NCBI GenBank assembly: GCA_902521355.1
Contig: CABYRT010000004.1
Coordinates: 1-64,000, forward strand
DNA: 64,000 bases
Reading direction: 5' to 3'
DNA from: an uncultured Pelagibacteraceae bacterium
GTDB lineage: Bacteria; Pseudomonadota; Alphaproteobacteria; Pelagibacterales; Pelagibacteraceae
The notes below the pieces were generated by a model that worked only from the letters and a program-made list of their open reading frames with translations, was not told the origin of the DNA and searched no databases. Below, piece by piece: positions 8,472 through 18,166 of this stretch. A program made the translations under genes and the position numbers. Within the stretch, counting starts at the first letter, position 1. Every line of letters begins with the position of its first letter.

Positions 8472-8956
8472 AAAATTTAAAACTAACAAACAATATTAAA
8501 TTAATTAATAAAAAATTTAAAAAAAAAGAATTTTATCATTTTTTAAAAACCTCAAACCTTTCAATAGTAATACCCAAAATTAAGAACAAGTATATTTTGG
8601 TTTCACAAAAAAGAATTCCTATAAATCAAATTAATTTTGAGTTTCCATCTGGTATAATTGAAAAACATGAAACAGCTTTAATATCTGTTAAAAAAGAATT
8701 AATTGAAGAAACAGGATATAAATCAAGAAATAAATTAAGAAAAATTACTTCATTTTATTCTGAACCAGGTCGACTCACCACTAAAATTACTGGTTTTTTT
8801 TGTAATAATCTTATTAAAATTTCAAAGCCTGAAAAAGGAATTAAAATCCACATAGTTTCAGATCATCAAATAATTAAATTAATTGAGAATGGTAAATTTA
8901 ACAATGCATCTCATATAGGAATGTATTTGTTTTATAAAAAGAAATACGCTCAATAA
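8468..8956 (+). CDS. NUDIX hydrolase
   Basis: GIIEKHETALISVKKELIEETGY NUDIX box; probable TTG start at 8468 overlapping aqpS stop. Confidence 0.75.
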   Translation: MKNLKLTNNIKLINKKFKKKEFYHFLKTSNLSIVIPKIKNKYILVSQKRIPINQINFEFPSGIIEKHETALISVKKELIEETGYKSRNKLRKITSFYSEPGRLTTKITGFFCNNLIKISKPEKGIKIHIVSDHQIIKLIENGKFNNASHIGMYLFYKKKYAQ

Positions 8957-8974
8957 TAATACTGAGCGTATTTC
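8941..8974. terminator. Perfect 12-bp stem-loop overlapping NUDIX stop codon
   Basis: GAAATACGCTCA-ataataatac-TGAGCGTATTTC. Confidence 0.65.
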
Positions 8975-9106
8975 AGGGGTTTAATGTTTACAATTTAATC
9001 ACAGAAGAATATTACATTTGGATTAAAGATATATTTCAATAAAATTAAAAATATATTAAAGAAGAAAAATCACTAACCTGTAAGTTGTAATAAATTAAAT
9101 TATATA

Positions 9107-10618
9107 TTAATTATTTGAATAAATTACTCTTGGTTCTAAAAATAATTCTCTCGCCAAAGCTTTAAATCTTTTTGTGGCTTGTTTAGAAATTATTTCTTGA
9201 TGTTGTGCTGGAATTTTTAAAAATACAGAGTTGCCTCTTTTATACAATTTAAATTCCTCTAAAAAGATAGTTGAAATAGATGTTAGTGAGTGAGCAAATC
9301 TTAAGGCTGCACCAACTTGTTTGCTAGAAAAAATTTCATTATTATTTAAAAAAGTTAAATATTCTATTTTTGGATTGTATTTAATACTGCAGTACCTCCA
9401 ATAACATGAAAGAGCTATTTGAATTCTTTCTTTATGTGAAAGTCTCAATAAAGGGGTATTTAATGTTTCTTGAAAAACTAATTCTGCCTTTTGAAAAGCA
9501 CCTAGTCCCCAATCCATATGACTTAAAACACAAGCTAAATTAAGCAATTTTTCATCAAAATGTTCATTACCATCAAATACAGGTTTGATAAATTCATGAT
9601 ACTTTTTGTAGGTTAATCCCAAATCACCTCTCTTCTTCGAAATATATTCTAATGATTTTTCAAAAACTTGAGAGTTATCAATATTTTTAAAGTAATCTTT
9701 TGCTAGAGATCCCTCTCTAATACCGCTTATAGAACAAATTATGTTTTTTGGATTTGTGACTTTCATGATCTCATCTAAAATAATAGAGCTATATGGTAGA
9801 TAAGGTGTTCTAGATTTAGATATATATTCAACTGTTTTTAGTTTTGCTTTATTAAACGATGCTATTTTTTCTACAAATGATGATATAGTTTCATAATTTA
9901 CTGAATACTGATGAATTATATGGACAGGATGTTTATTTTGAAACAGATGAAGTTTAAATAAAGCTCTCCATGTTCCTCCAACTAAATACAAATTTTCAAA
10001 TTTTTTTTTAGATAACCATTTCTCATCTCTCAAAAGTTGTTTTATATATTTAGAAAGGTTTCTCTTTTTTACAATTGGATTATTAAGTAGTCTTAAAACA
10101 CCTAAGGGTAAAGATGTTTTATTAGTAATCAAACCATTTTCAACTCGAGCTAATTCTAAACTACCTCCACCAAGATCAGCAACTAACCCATCTACATTAT
10201 CAAATCCAATTTTTACACCCTCTGCTGAACAAATTGCTTCTTCCTCTCCACTTAAGATTTCTATTTTTTTTTTAAAAAGGTTTTCTACGTATTCAACAAA
10301 GGGTTTTGCATCTGTTGCTTCTCTTAAAACAGCAGTTGCTATTATTTTTAAATTAACAATTTTGGAAACATTTAAAATTTCTGAAAATCTCTTCAATACT
10401 TTTTGGGCATAATCCACACCAGATTTATGAAGTTTTCTTGACTTATCTAAATTTTTACCAAGTTCACAAACGGCTTTTTCATTGAAAAAAGGCACACGAG
10501 ATGAGTTAAAATCTTCATAGATTAACATCCTGATAGAATTGGAACCTATATCAATTACTGCTAATTTAGCAGGTTTTAATTTCAGATTTTGATTATTTTT
10601 TAAAACTTTAATTTCCAC
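9107..10618 (-). CDS. ppx: Exopolyphosphatase (Ppx/GppA family)
   Basis: AVIDIGSNSIRMLIYE, ADLGGGSLEL, SGIREG. Confidence 0.92.
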   Translation of the reverse strand: MEIKVLKNNQNLKLKPAKLAVIDIGSNSIRMLIYEDFNSSRVPFFNEKAVCELGKNLDKSRKLHKSGVDYAQKVLKRFSEILNVSKIVNLKIIATAVLREATDAKPFVEYVENLFKKKIEILSGEEEAICSAEGVKIGFDNVDGLVADLGGGSLELARVENGLITNKTSLPLGVLRLLNNPIVKKRNLSKYIKQLLRDEKWLSKKKFENLYLVGGTWRALFKLHLFQNKHPVHIIHQYSVNYETISSFVEKIASFNKAKLKTVEYISKSRTPYLPYSSIILDEIMKVTNPKNIICSISGIREGSLAKDYFKNIDNSQVFEKSLEYISKKRGDLGLTYKKYHEFIKPVFDGNEHFDEKLLNLACVLSHMDWGLGAFQKAELVFQETLNTPLLRLSHKERIQIALSCYWRYCSIKYNPKIEYLTFLNNNEIFSSKQVGAALRFAHSLTSISTIFLEEFKLYKRGNSVFLKIPAQHQEIISKQATKRFKALARELFLEPRVIYSNN

Positions 10619-12758
10619 TTTTAATTAATCTTAAATTTAATTTTTTTGGTTTCATTTTTAATTTAGCTTTACCTCTTCCAGATAAACTAGGATTATTCAT
10701 AAAATAATCATGGGCTGAAAAAGAATCATTTTCACTATATTTAATTTTTTTATAATTTCCACTAGCATCAAGTTCCCAACTTTGGTTTTTATCTAAATAA
10801 TTAGCTAACATAATTTGATCAAGAACCTGTTCGTGGACTGTTTGGTTTTCAATTGGAACTAGAAGTTCTACTCTTCGATTTAAATTTCTTGGCATTAAAT
10901 CTGCTGATGAAATAAAAACTTTTGCATCTCTACTAGGCATTGTTTTTCCATTTGCAAAACAATAAATTCTTGAGTGTTCCAAAAATCTTCCAATCATGCT
11001 TTTAACTATTATATTTTCAGATTTATCTTTAACTCCAGGTCTTAAACAACAAACACCTCTTACAAATAAAAATATCTTTACTCCAGCATTTGAAGCTTCG
11101 TAAAATTTATCAATTATCGCTGGATCTACTAAGGAATTCATTTTGGCCCATATTTCACCTTTTTTACCTTTTTTGACATTTGTAATCTCGTTAGCAATAC
11201 ATTTGTTCAAGGTTTCCCTAAGATTAATTGGTGATATAGATATTTTACTAAGATTTCGTGGTTTTGAATAACCAGTTACATAATTAAAAAATTTTTCCAC
11301 ATCAGTTGCTAATTTTTTATCAGAACTAAATAAAGATAAGTCAGTATAAATTTTTGCATTAACTGGGTGATAATTGCCAGTTCCCAGATGTATATAAGTT
11401 TGAATTTTTCCCTGCTCTTTTCTTAATATTAAAGATGATTTTGCATGTGTTTTATATTTTGCAAAACCATAAACTATTTGAATTCCTGCCTTTTCTAAAC
11501 TTCTTGAAAGTTGAATGTTTGCTTCTTCATCAAATCTTGCTTTGATCTCTATTAAAGCGGTTACTGTCTTTCCATTTTCAGCTGCTGTTATTAAGGCTTT
11601 AACAATTGGAGAATCTAGCGTTGTTCTGTATAGAGTTTGTTTAATTGCTATAACTTTTTTATCATATGCAGCTTGATTTAAAAACTCAACGACAGCATCA
11701 AATGTTTCAAAAGGGTGATGAACTATTAAATCTTTTTTTTTTATAGTATCAAAAAAATTATTATTAAACTCCTTTAATCTCTCAACCTCCCTGGGATTAA
11801 AATTTTTAAATCTTAATTTAGAATTTTTAATTTTACAAACTTGGTCTATATCTTGAATTCCAACAATGCCTTCAATTTCATAGATGTATTCAGATTTTAC
11901 GTTTAACTTATTGGTTATAAACTTAATTAAGTCATTATTACTATTTTTTAAAATTTCTAAACGTACTATGTCACCTGTTCTTCTTCTTTTTAAAGCCAAT
12001 TCAAAAGATCTTACTAAATCTTCGGCCTCCTCTTGAATTTCTACATCACTATCTCTTATAACTCTAAATAACATTTTTTTATCTAAATCATGATCAGGAA
12101 ATATTTCAGAGGCAAAAAAACTTATAACATCATCTATAATTAAAAATTTTTTAAAACTTTTATTTCCATCTATTTCAATAAATCTTGATAAAGCTTTTGG
12201 AATTACTATTATTGTATTTAAAGTCCTTTTTTTATTTTTCTTATTTAATCTCATAACTAATGCTCTTCCTTGATTTGCAATAAATGGAAAGGGATGAGCT
12301 GGGTCTATTGCTGATGGGGTTAGCAGAGGGTAAATTTCTTCATTAAAAATTTTAAATAATCTTTTTTGTTCAGGTTTACTTAAATTTTCAGGTTTAACTA
12401 TACTTATATTTGCTTTTTTTAATTGAAGAATTAAATCTCTATATATTTTATTTTGTTTATTAAGAAGATTATTTGTTTCCAAAATAACTTCACTCATTTG
12501 TTCATCAGGAGTAAGACCATCAGAACTAAGTGAATCTACATCTTGTTTGATTTGACTATATAAACCTGCAACACGAACCATGAAAAATTCATCTAAATTT
12601 GATCCTGCTATAGATAAAAATTTAATTCTTTCATAAAGAGGATTTTCAAAATTTTGGGCCTCAAGAAGAACTCTGTCGTTGAATTTTAGCCAAGACAGCT
12701 CTCTATTTATGTATTTAGATTTTAGTGTTTCTTTATCTTGTTTTTTTAATGCAGTCAT
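10608..12758 (-). CDS. ppk1: Polyphosphate kinase 1
   Basis: NRELSWLKFNDRVLLEAQ, KQTLYRT, KARFDEEANI, YKTHAK, GTGNYHPVNAKIYTDLS. Confidence 0.96.
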   Translation of the reverse strand: MTALKKQDKETLKSKYINRELSWLKFNDRVLLEAQNFENPLYERIKFLSIAGSNLDEFFMVRVAGLYSQIKQDVDSLSSDGLTPDEQMSEVILETNNLLNKQNKIYRDLILQLKKANISIVKPENLSKPEQKRLFKIFNEEIYPLLTPSAIDPAHPFPFIANQGRALVMRLNKKNKKRTLNTIIVIPKALSRFIEIDGNKSFKKFLIIDDVISFFASEIFPDHDLDKKMLFRVIRDSDVEIQEEAEDLVRSFELALKRRRTGDIVRLEILKNSNNDLIKFITNKLNVKSEYIYEIEGIVGIQDIDQVCKIKNSKLRFKNFNPREVERLKEFNNNFFDTIKKKDLIVHHPFETFDAVVEFLNQAAYDKKVIAIKQTLYRTTLDSPIVKALITAAENGKTVTALIEIKARFDEEANIQLSRSLEKAGIQIVYGFAKYKTHAKSSLILRKEQGKIQTYIHLGTGNYHPVNAKIYTDLSLFSSDKKLATDVEKFFNYVTGYSKPRNLSKISISPINLRETLNKCIANEITNVKKGKKGEIWAKMNSLVDPAIIDKFYEASNAGVKIFLFVRGVCCLRPGVKDKSENIIVKSMIGRFLEHSRIYCFANGKTMPSRDAKVFISSADLMPRNLNRRVELLVPIENQTVHEQVLDQIMLANYLDKNQSWELDASGNYKKIKYSENDSFSAHDYFMNNPSLSGRGKAKLKMKPKKLNLRLIKSGN

Positions 12759-12771
12759 ATATTTAAAATTT

Positions 12772-13296
12772 ATGCTTAAATTATACGTTATGCGTCATGC
12801 AAAATCTAGCTGGGACCACCCAAATCTTGATGATCATGAAAGACCATTAAGTAAGCGTGGCGAGAAAAATGCAAAAAAGATTTGTGAATTTTTTGTTAAA
12901 AAAAATTATAAGTTTGATTACATATTACTTTCATCATCAAAGAGAACAAAGAAAACCCTAAAAATTTTATTAAAAAAAATAGATAAACCAAAAAAAATTA
13001 TTTCTTCAAAAAAATTATACTTATCAAGTGAAGATAAAATTATAGATATAATAAAAAAAATACCAAAAAAATATAAATCAGTGCTTTTAATTAACCATGA
13101 ACCTACTGTTAGAAATCTAATACGATTACTGACAAAAAATCACAACAACAACCATTTTAAATTATTAAACTACAAATTTCCGACATCGGCATTTGCAAAA
13201 ATTTATTTTGATTTTAATGAATGGAATAAATTAGATGGAAATGGTTTAATTAAAGAATTTACTAGGCCTAAAGACCTTCAAGATTCTAAAGAATAA
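12772..13296 (+). CDS. SixA-like phosphohistidine phosphatase (histidine phosphatase superfamily)
   Basis: LYVMRHAKSSWDHPNLDDHERPLSKRG RHG motif; start at 12772. Confidence 0.82.
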   Translation: MLKLYVMRHAKSSWDHPNLDDHERPLSKRGEKNAKKICEFFVKKNYKFDYILLSSSKRTKKTLKILLKKIDKPKKIISSKKLYLSSEDKIIDIIKKIPKKYKSVLLINHEPTVRNLIRLLTKNHNNNHFKLLNYKFPTSAFAKIYFDFNEWNKLDGNGLIKEFTRPKDLQDSKE

Positions 13297-13961
13297 CCTG
13301 CTGATCTTACAGTTCTAATTAAAGGCTTAGTATTATCTATATTAATAGCCTGTCTTAATCTTCTGATATGCACATCGACAGTTCTAGTTTCAACGTAAAT
13401 ATTTTCTCCCCAAACATTGTTTAAGAGTTGTTCTCTTGAATATACTCTTTTTGGATTTTTGATAAAAAAATCTAATAATTTAAATTCTGTAGGTCCTAGA
13501 GATATTTCAATGTTATTTCTATAAACTCTTTTTGTTATTCTATCTATTTTTAGATCTGTAAACTCAACAACATCAACGGTGGATTGTGGTTTTGATCTTC
13601 TGAGTAATGATTTAATTCTTGCATTAAGTTCTTTTTGACTAAATGGTTTTGTTACATAATCATCTGCACCTGTATCAAAAGCTCTTAATTTGTCCTCCTC
13701 CTCGCCTTTTGCTGTTAACATTATTACTGGTATGTCATTATGCTTTTTGTCTTTTTTTAAATTTTTACATATTTCAACGCCTGACAAATCGGGCAACATC
13801 CAATCCATTAATATTAAGTCAGGAAGCTTATCTTTAATTTGTTTAAGCGCATCTTCACCATTTTCACAGAAACTTACTTTGTAACCCTCTTTTTCAAGGT
13901 TATACTTTAGTAGAGTTATTATAGCAGCCTCGTCCTCAGCTATAAAAATATGAGCCGACAT
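13278..13961 (-). CDS. phoB: Phosphate regulon response regulator
   Basis: Receiver plus OmpR-type wHTH (DVHIRRLRQAIN...IRTVRSAGYSLE), end of pst operon. Confidence 0.93.
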   Translation of the reverse strand: MSAHIFIAEDEAAIITLLKYNLEKEGYKVSFCENGEDALKQIKDKLPDLILMDWMLPDLSGVEICKNLKKDKKHNDIPVIMLTAKGEEEDKLRAFDTGADDYVTKPFSQKELNARIKSLLRRSKPQSTVDVVEFTDLKIDRITKRVYRNNIEISLGPTEFKLLDFFIKNPKRVYSREQLLNNVWGENIYVETRTVDVHIRRLRQAINIDNTKPLIRTVRSAGYSLES

Positions 13962-13964
13962 ATT

Positions 13965-14672
13965 TTACTTTTCTCCAGTAACAATAGGTTCTGTGCCTTT
14001 TGGTCGATCACCCTCTAGATATTCTCCCTTAACTAAATAATATACTTGCTCAGCAATGTTGGTTGTATGATCACCTATTCTCTCTATATTTTTAGTTACA
14101 AATAATAAGTGGGTTCCATCACTTAAGTTATTTTCGTTATCTTTTAAATATCTAATCACTTCTTGCATGCATAAATTTGTTAAATCATCAATTTGTTCGT
14201 CGCTTTCCCATACATTAATTGCCATACTCGAAGATCTTTCTAAATATGCATCTAATATTGATTTCAATTGTTTTTGAACATCCGAAGATACTCTTATAAT
14301 AGCTTCTACTAAATTTTTTGGTAAATTTTCATTTAACAAAAGAGTTCTTTTAGAAATATTTTTTGCTAAATCACCTATTCTCTCAAGGTCAGAAGATATC
14401 TTTAAAGCAGTGACTGTTTCTCTAAGATCTATGGCCATAGGTTGTCTTAAAGCAATTAAATTTACTACTTGCTGTTCAATTAAAGTCTCAAATTTATCAA
14501 TTTTTTCATCATCTTTAATTACTGCCTCAGCATTATCACTATTTCTTGTGGTAATTGCTTGAATAGCTTTACCCAAAGCTTCTTCACAAAATCCACCCAT
14601 TTTAATTATATTGCTATTTAAATTTTTAAGTTCTTCTTCGTAAGACTTTACTGTATGTGGTGCTTCGGTCAT
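13965..14672 (-). CDS. phoU: Phosphate signaling protein PhoU
   Basis: DLERIGDLAKNISKR / NIERIGDHTTNIAEQVYYLVKGE. Confidence 0.96.
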   Translation of the reverse strand: MTEAPHTVKSYEEELKNLNSNIIKMGGFCEEALGKAIQAITTRNSDNAEAVIKDDEKIDKFETLIEQQVVNLIALRQPMAIDLRETVTALKISSDLERIGDLAKNISKRTLLLNENLPKNLVEAIIRVSSDVQKQLKSILDAYLERSSSMAINVWESDEQIDDLTNLCMQEVIRYLKDNENNLSDGTHLLFVTKNIERIGDHTTNIAEQVYYLVKGEYLEGDRPKGTEPIVTGEK

Positions 14673-15427
14673 TATCCAAACCTCCCTGTGATATAATCCT
14701 GAGTTTTTTTGTTTTCTGGATTCTTAAATATTTTATCAGTAGAACCATGTTCTATCAATTCTCCAAGGTGAAAAAAACCTGTATTTTGAGAAACTCTTGC
14801 AGCTTGTGCCATTGAGTGAGTGACTATTATAATAGTATGGTCTTTTTTTAACTCATCAATTAGTTCTTCTATTTGAGCTGTAGCAATAGGATCTAAAGCA
14901 GAACAAGGCTCGTCCATTAGAATAACTTCAGGTTTAACTGAAATTGCCCTTGCTATACATAATCTTTGTTGTTGTCCACCAGACAAACCAGTACCTGGTT
15001 CATGAAGTCTATCTTTCACCTCTTCCCATAATGCTGCCTTTTTTAAGCTAGTTTCAACTATTTCATCCATTTCACTCTTTGATTGAGCCATACCATGAAT
15101 TGTTGGACCATAAGAAATATTTTCATAAATAGTTTTAGGAAAAGGATTTGGTTTTTGAAAAACCATACCAATTTTTTCTCTTAATCTAACAACATCACAA
15201 CTTTTATCATTGATATCAAAATCATTAATTATAATTTGCCCTTTTACTCTACATATATCAATTACGTCATTCATTCGGTTTAGACATCTTAAAAAAGTAG
15301 ATTTACCACAACCTGAAGGCCCAATCAGTGCTGTAACTTGATTTTCTTCAATATCTAAATTTATATTGAATAGAGCTTGTTTTTTTCCATAGTAAACATC
15401 TACATTTTTTGAATTTATCTTTATCAT
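14672..15427 (-). CDS. pstB: Phosphate ABC transporter ATPase
   Basis: [32 protein letters not shown]; start MIKINSK at 15427 preferred over 15448. Confidence 0.96.
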   Translation of the reverse strand: MIKINSKNVDVYYGKKQALFNINLDIEENQVTALIGPSGCGKSTFLRCLNRMNDVIDICRVKGQIIINDFDINDKSCDVVRLREKIGMVFQKPNPFPKTIYENISYGPTIHGMAQSKSEMDEIVETSLKKAALWEEVKDRLHEPGTGLSGGQQQRLCIARAISVKPEVILMDEPCSALDPIATAQIEELIDELKKDHTIIIVTHSMAQAARVSQNTGFFHLGELIEHGSTDKIFKNPENKKTQDYITGRFG

Positions 15428-15428
15428 C

Positions 15429-16697
15429 TTAACTCCATTTTTTTTCAAATTTATGTCTAATTATTTGTGCAAATAAGTTCATTATAATTAAAAATCCTAA
15501 TAGAACCATAATACAGGCAGAAACTTTCTCGACAAAACCTCTTTCAGCGCTCTCTGCCCAAATATAAATTTGCACTGGCAAACTTGCAGCTGGATCTAAA
15601 GGAGATCCTGGTATTGTATTTACAAAAGCCACCATGCCAATCAATATCAAAGGTGCGGTTTCACCTAAAGCTTGGGCCAAACCAATTATTGTACCGGATA
15701 AAGTCCCTGGCATAGATAACGGAACTGTATGATGCATTGTAGTTTGCATTTTACTAGCACCCATTGCAAGTGCTGCCTCTCTTATACTTGGAGGAACTGC
15801 TTTTAAAGATGCTCTACAAGCAATAATAATTGTTGGTAAAGTCATCAACGATAAAGTTATTCCACCGACTAGAGGTGTTGACCTAGGTAATTGAAATACA
15901 GCCAGTAAAATACCCAGTCCCAAAAGACCAAAAACAATTGAAGGTACTGCTGCTAAATTATTTATATTTACCTCAATAAAATCAGTGAATCTGTTTTTAG
16001 GAGCAAATTCCTCTAAATAAATTGCCGCTAGAACTGCTACAGGAAAAGCTATCATTAAACAAACAAGTATAGAAAAAATTGATCCCATAAATGAGCTTGC
16101 TATACCAGCTAATTCAGCTTCTCTTGAATCAGGATATGTAAAAAAACTTAAATTGAATTTACTTTCAACTTTTCCTAGTTCTACAAGTTGATCAAAAATC
16201 TTTAATTGATAATCCGTAACTCTTCTTTGATCTTCAGGTAAATCTCTTGGATAATTGCCTTTAAATACTTGATCTAAATCATCTGAGGCAGTTAAATAAA
16301 CATCTTTAGTTTTTCCAATTAATGAGGGGTCGTTTAAAAGTTCCCTTTTAATCTCTCTTTCGAAAAAGTAAGAGACCATTCTCTTCAGCTCATTTTCTTG
16401 ATCCTCATTAGCATTTGGATCCAAATCAGCCATTGATTTTAATGCTATATCGTAATAATCAGCATCTTTTAAATCCTCTTTAGAAGGATTTTGCTCTAAC
16501 ATCATTAATTCAGCATCAAAAGTAACTGGAACAATAAGCCAAGTTTTTTGAAAGGCTGAATAGCCTGTCGAAAAAATTTTAAAAATAAAGATTGTTAAAA
16601 ATAAAAGTGCCATAAAAATTGCACCTTGACCGTATAATCGAAATCTCTTTTCAGCTTTATATCTTTTATTTAATAATTGTTCTTTATTTTTATTCAT
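15429..16697 (-). CDS. pstA: Phosphate ABC transporter permease
   Basis: Family motifs ([28 protein letters not shown]), operon context. Confidence 0.94.
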   Translation of the reverse strand: MNKNKEQLLNKRYKAEKRFRLYGQGAIFMALLFLTIFIFKIFSTGYSAFQKTWLIVPVTFDAELMMLEQNPSKEDLKDADYYDIALKSMADLDPNANEDQENELKRMVSYFFEREIKRELLNDPSLIGKTKDVYLTASDDLDQVFKGNYPRDLPEDQRRVTDYQLKIFDQLVELGKVESKFNLSFFTYPDSREAELAGIASSFMGSIFSILVCLMIAFPVAVLAAIYLEEFAPKNRFTDFIEVNINNLAAVPSIVFGLLGLGILLAVFQLPRSTPLVGGITLSLMTLPTIIIACRASLKAVPPSIREAALAMGASKMQTTMHHTVPLSMPGTLSGTIIGLAQALGETAPLILIGMVAFVNTIPGSPLDPAASLPVQIYIWAESAERGFVEKVSACIMVLLGFLIIMNLFAQIIRHKFEKKWS

Positions 16698-18075
16698 ATT
16701 TTTCTCTATATTTTTTAACTACTCTTAAGGCCACAATATTCAAACAGAGCGTTACTAAAAATAATGACATACCTAAAGCAAATGCAGCTTGCGTTTTTGG
16801 GTCGCCAAAAGCTTGATCTCCAATTAATATTACAACAATTTGCGCTGTAATTGTTGAAGTAGATTCTAATGGATTTAAAGTTAAATTAGCAGCTAAACCA
16901 GAGGCCATAACAACTATCATTGTTTCTCCAATTGCTCTTGAAACACCTAATAAAATAGAACCAACAATACCTGGTAATGCTGCAGGAAAAATAACTTTTT
17001 TTATCGTTTCTGATTTAGTTGCTCCCATAGCGTAACTTCCATCTCTTAAACTTTGAGGTACACTTGTAATCACATCGTCACTTAAACTTGAAATGAATGG
17101 TATAATCATAATGCCCATTACTCCGCCTGCCGCTAAAGCACTTTCAGCTGAAACGTCTAAACCCATGCTATTACCTATTTCCTTTAAAAAAGGTCCAACT
17201 GTTAGAGCAGCAAAAAATCCATAAACAACTGTTGGTATACCAGCTAAAATTTCAATTAAAGGTTTTGCGTATTGTCTAACTTTAACTGATGCATACTCAG
17301 CCAAATAAATTCCACTCATTAGTCCAATAGGAATAGCAACACACATAGCTATGAAAGCAATAAAAAAAGTACCAGCAAAAATAGGGACTGCTCCAAAAGT
17401 ATCGGAATACATTGTCGGATCTAAAGCCTCTGAAGAATCTCTAACAAAAGCTTTTGCAGGATACCAATGAGTTCCAAAGACAAAATCAAATAATGGAATT
17501 ACTTTAAAAAAATCTATAGTTTGAAATATAAGTGAAAATACTATTCCAACAGTAGTTAATATTGCAGCTAAAGAAGCTGTAAATAAAACTGCTTTCAAAA
17601 ATTTTTCAACTGGTTCTCTTGTTCTAGAATTAGATGAAATTTTTTTATAAGCGTAAGCAACAGAGGCAATAATTATAGATAATACTATAACAGCTTTTGA
17701 ACTTTGAGCTATTGATCGAAGACTTAAATATTTTTCAGCTGAAGCCTCAATAAAAGGTGTAATTTCTCCGGTAAATTGTCCTCGAGACAATGCTTTTGTT
17801 TTTTCGTAAATTAAATTTAATTCATCATCAAGATAACCTTGATTTGAATAATCACTTAAGATTAATAGTTTTACAATTGTGGGCTCAAAAATTGCCCATA
17901 AAGAAAAAATTATAAAAGCTGGTATTGCACACCAAATTGCAAGATAATAACCATAAAATTGTGGTAATGCAGTTAATCTTTTATTTGTAGATTGAATTGT
18001 ATATGCTTTTCTACGTCCAAAATAATAACTTGTGAAACCCAGAAGAACAATAAATATAAACAATATTAAGTTCAA
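16690..18075 (-). CDS. pstC: Phosphate ABC transporter permease
   Basis: GIYLAEYASVKVRQYAKPLIEILAGIPTVVYGFFA, SRAIGETMIVVMASG. Confidence 0.94.
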   Translation of the reverse strand: MNLILFIFIVLLGFTSYYFGRRKAYTIQSTNKRLTALPQFYGYYLAIWCAIPAFIIFSLWAIFEPTIVKLLILSDYSNQGYLDDELNLIYEKTKALSRGQFTGEITPFIEASAEKYLSLRSIAQSSKAVIVLSIIIASVAYAYKKISSNSRTREPVEKFLKAVLFTASLAAILTTVGIVFSLIFQTIDFFKVIPLFDFVFGTHWYPAKAFVRDSSEALDPTMYSDTFGAVPIFAGTFFIAFIAMCVAIPIGLMSGIYLAEYASVKVRQYAKPLIEILAGIPTVVYGFFAALTVGPFLKEIGNSMGLDVSAESALAAGGVMGIMIIPFISSLSDDVITSVPQSLRDGSYAMGATKSETIKKVIFPAALPGIVGSILLGVSRAIGETMIVVMASGLAANLTLNPLESTSTITAQIVVILIGDQAFGDPKTQAAFALGMSLFLVTLCLNIVALRVVKKYREKYE

Positions 18076-18114
18076 AGAATCTCCTTTATTGAAGACTTTA
18101 CTCTTATTTCAAAA

Positions 18115-18142
18115 AAAAGGGGTCTAAAAAGACCCCCTTTTT
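18115..18142 (-). terminator. Stem-loop between pstS and pstC (attenuator/partial terminator)
   Basis: AAAAGGGGTC-taaaaa-GACCCCCTTTTT. Confidence 0.75.
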
Positions 18143-18166
18143 AATTATTTGTTAACAGAGTAATAA

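Noticed and set aside
8987-9004. Minus-strand CTGTGAT-taaa-TTGTAAA with PHO-box-like 11-bp period
   Set aside because: Lies between convergent 3' ends (NUDIX and ppx) with no gene downstream in its orientation; degenerate matches are expected by chance at this AT content
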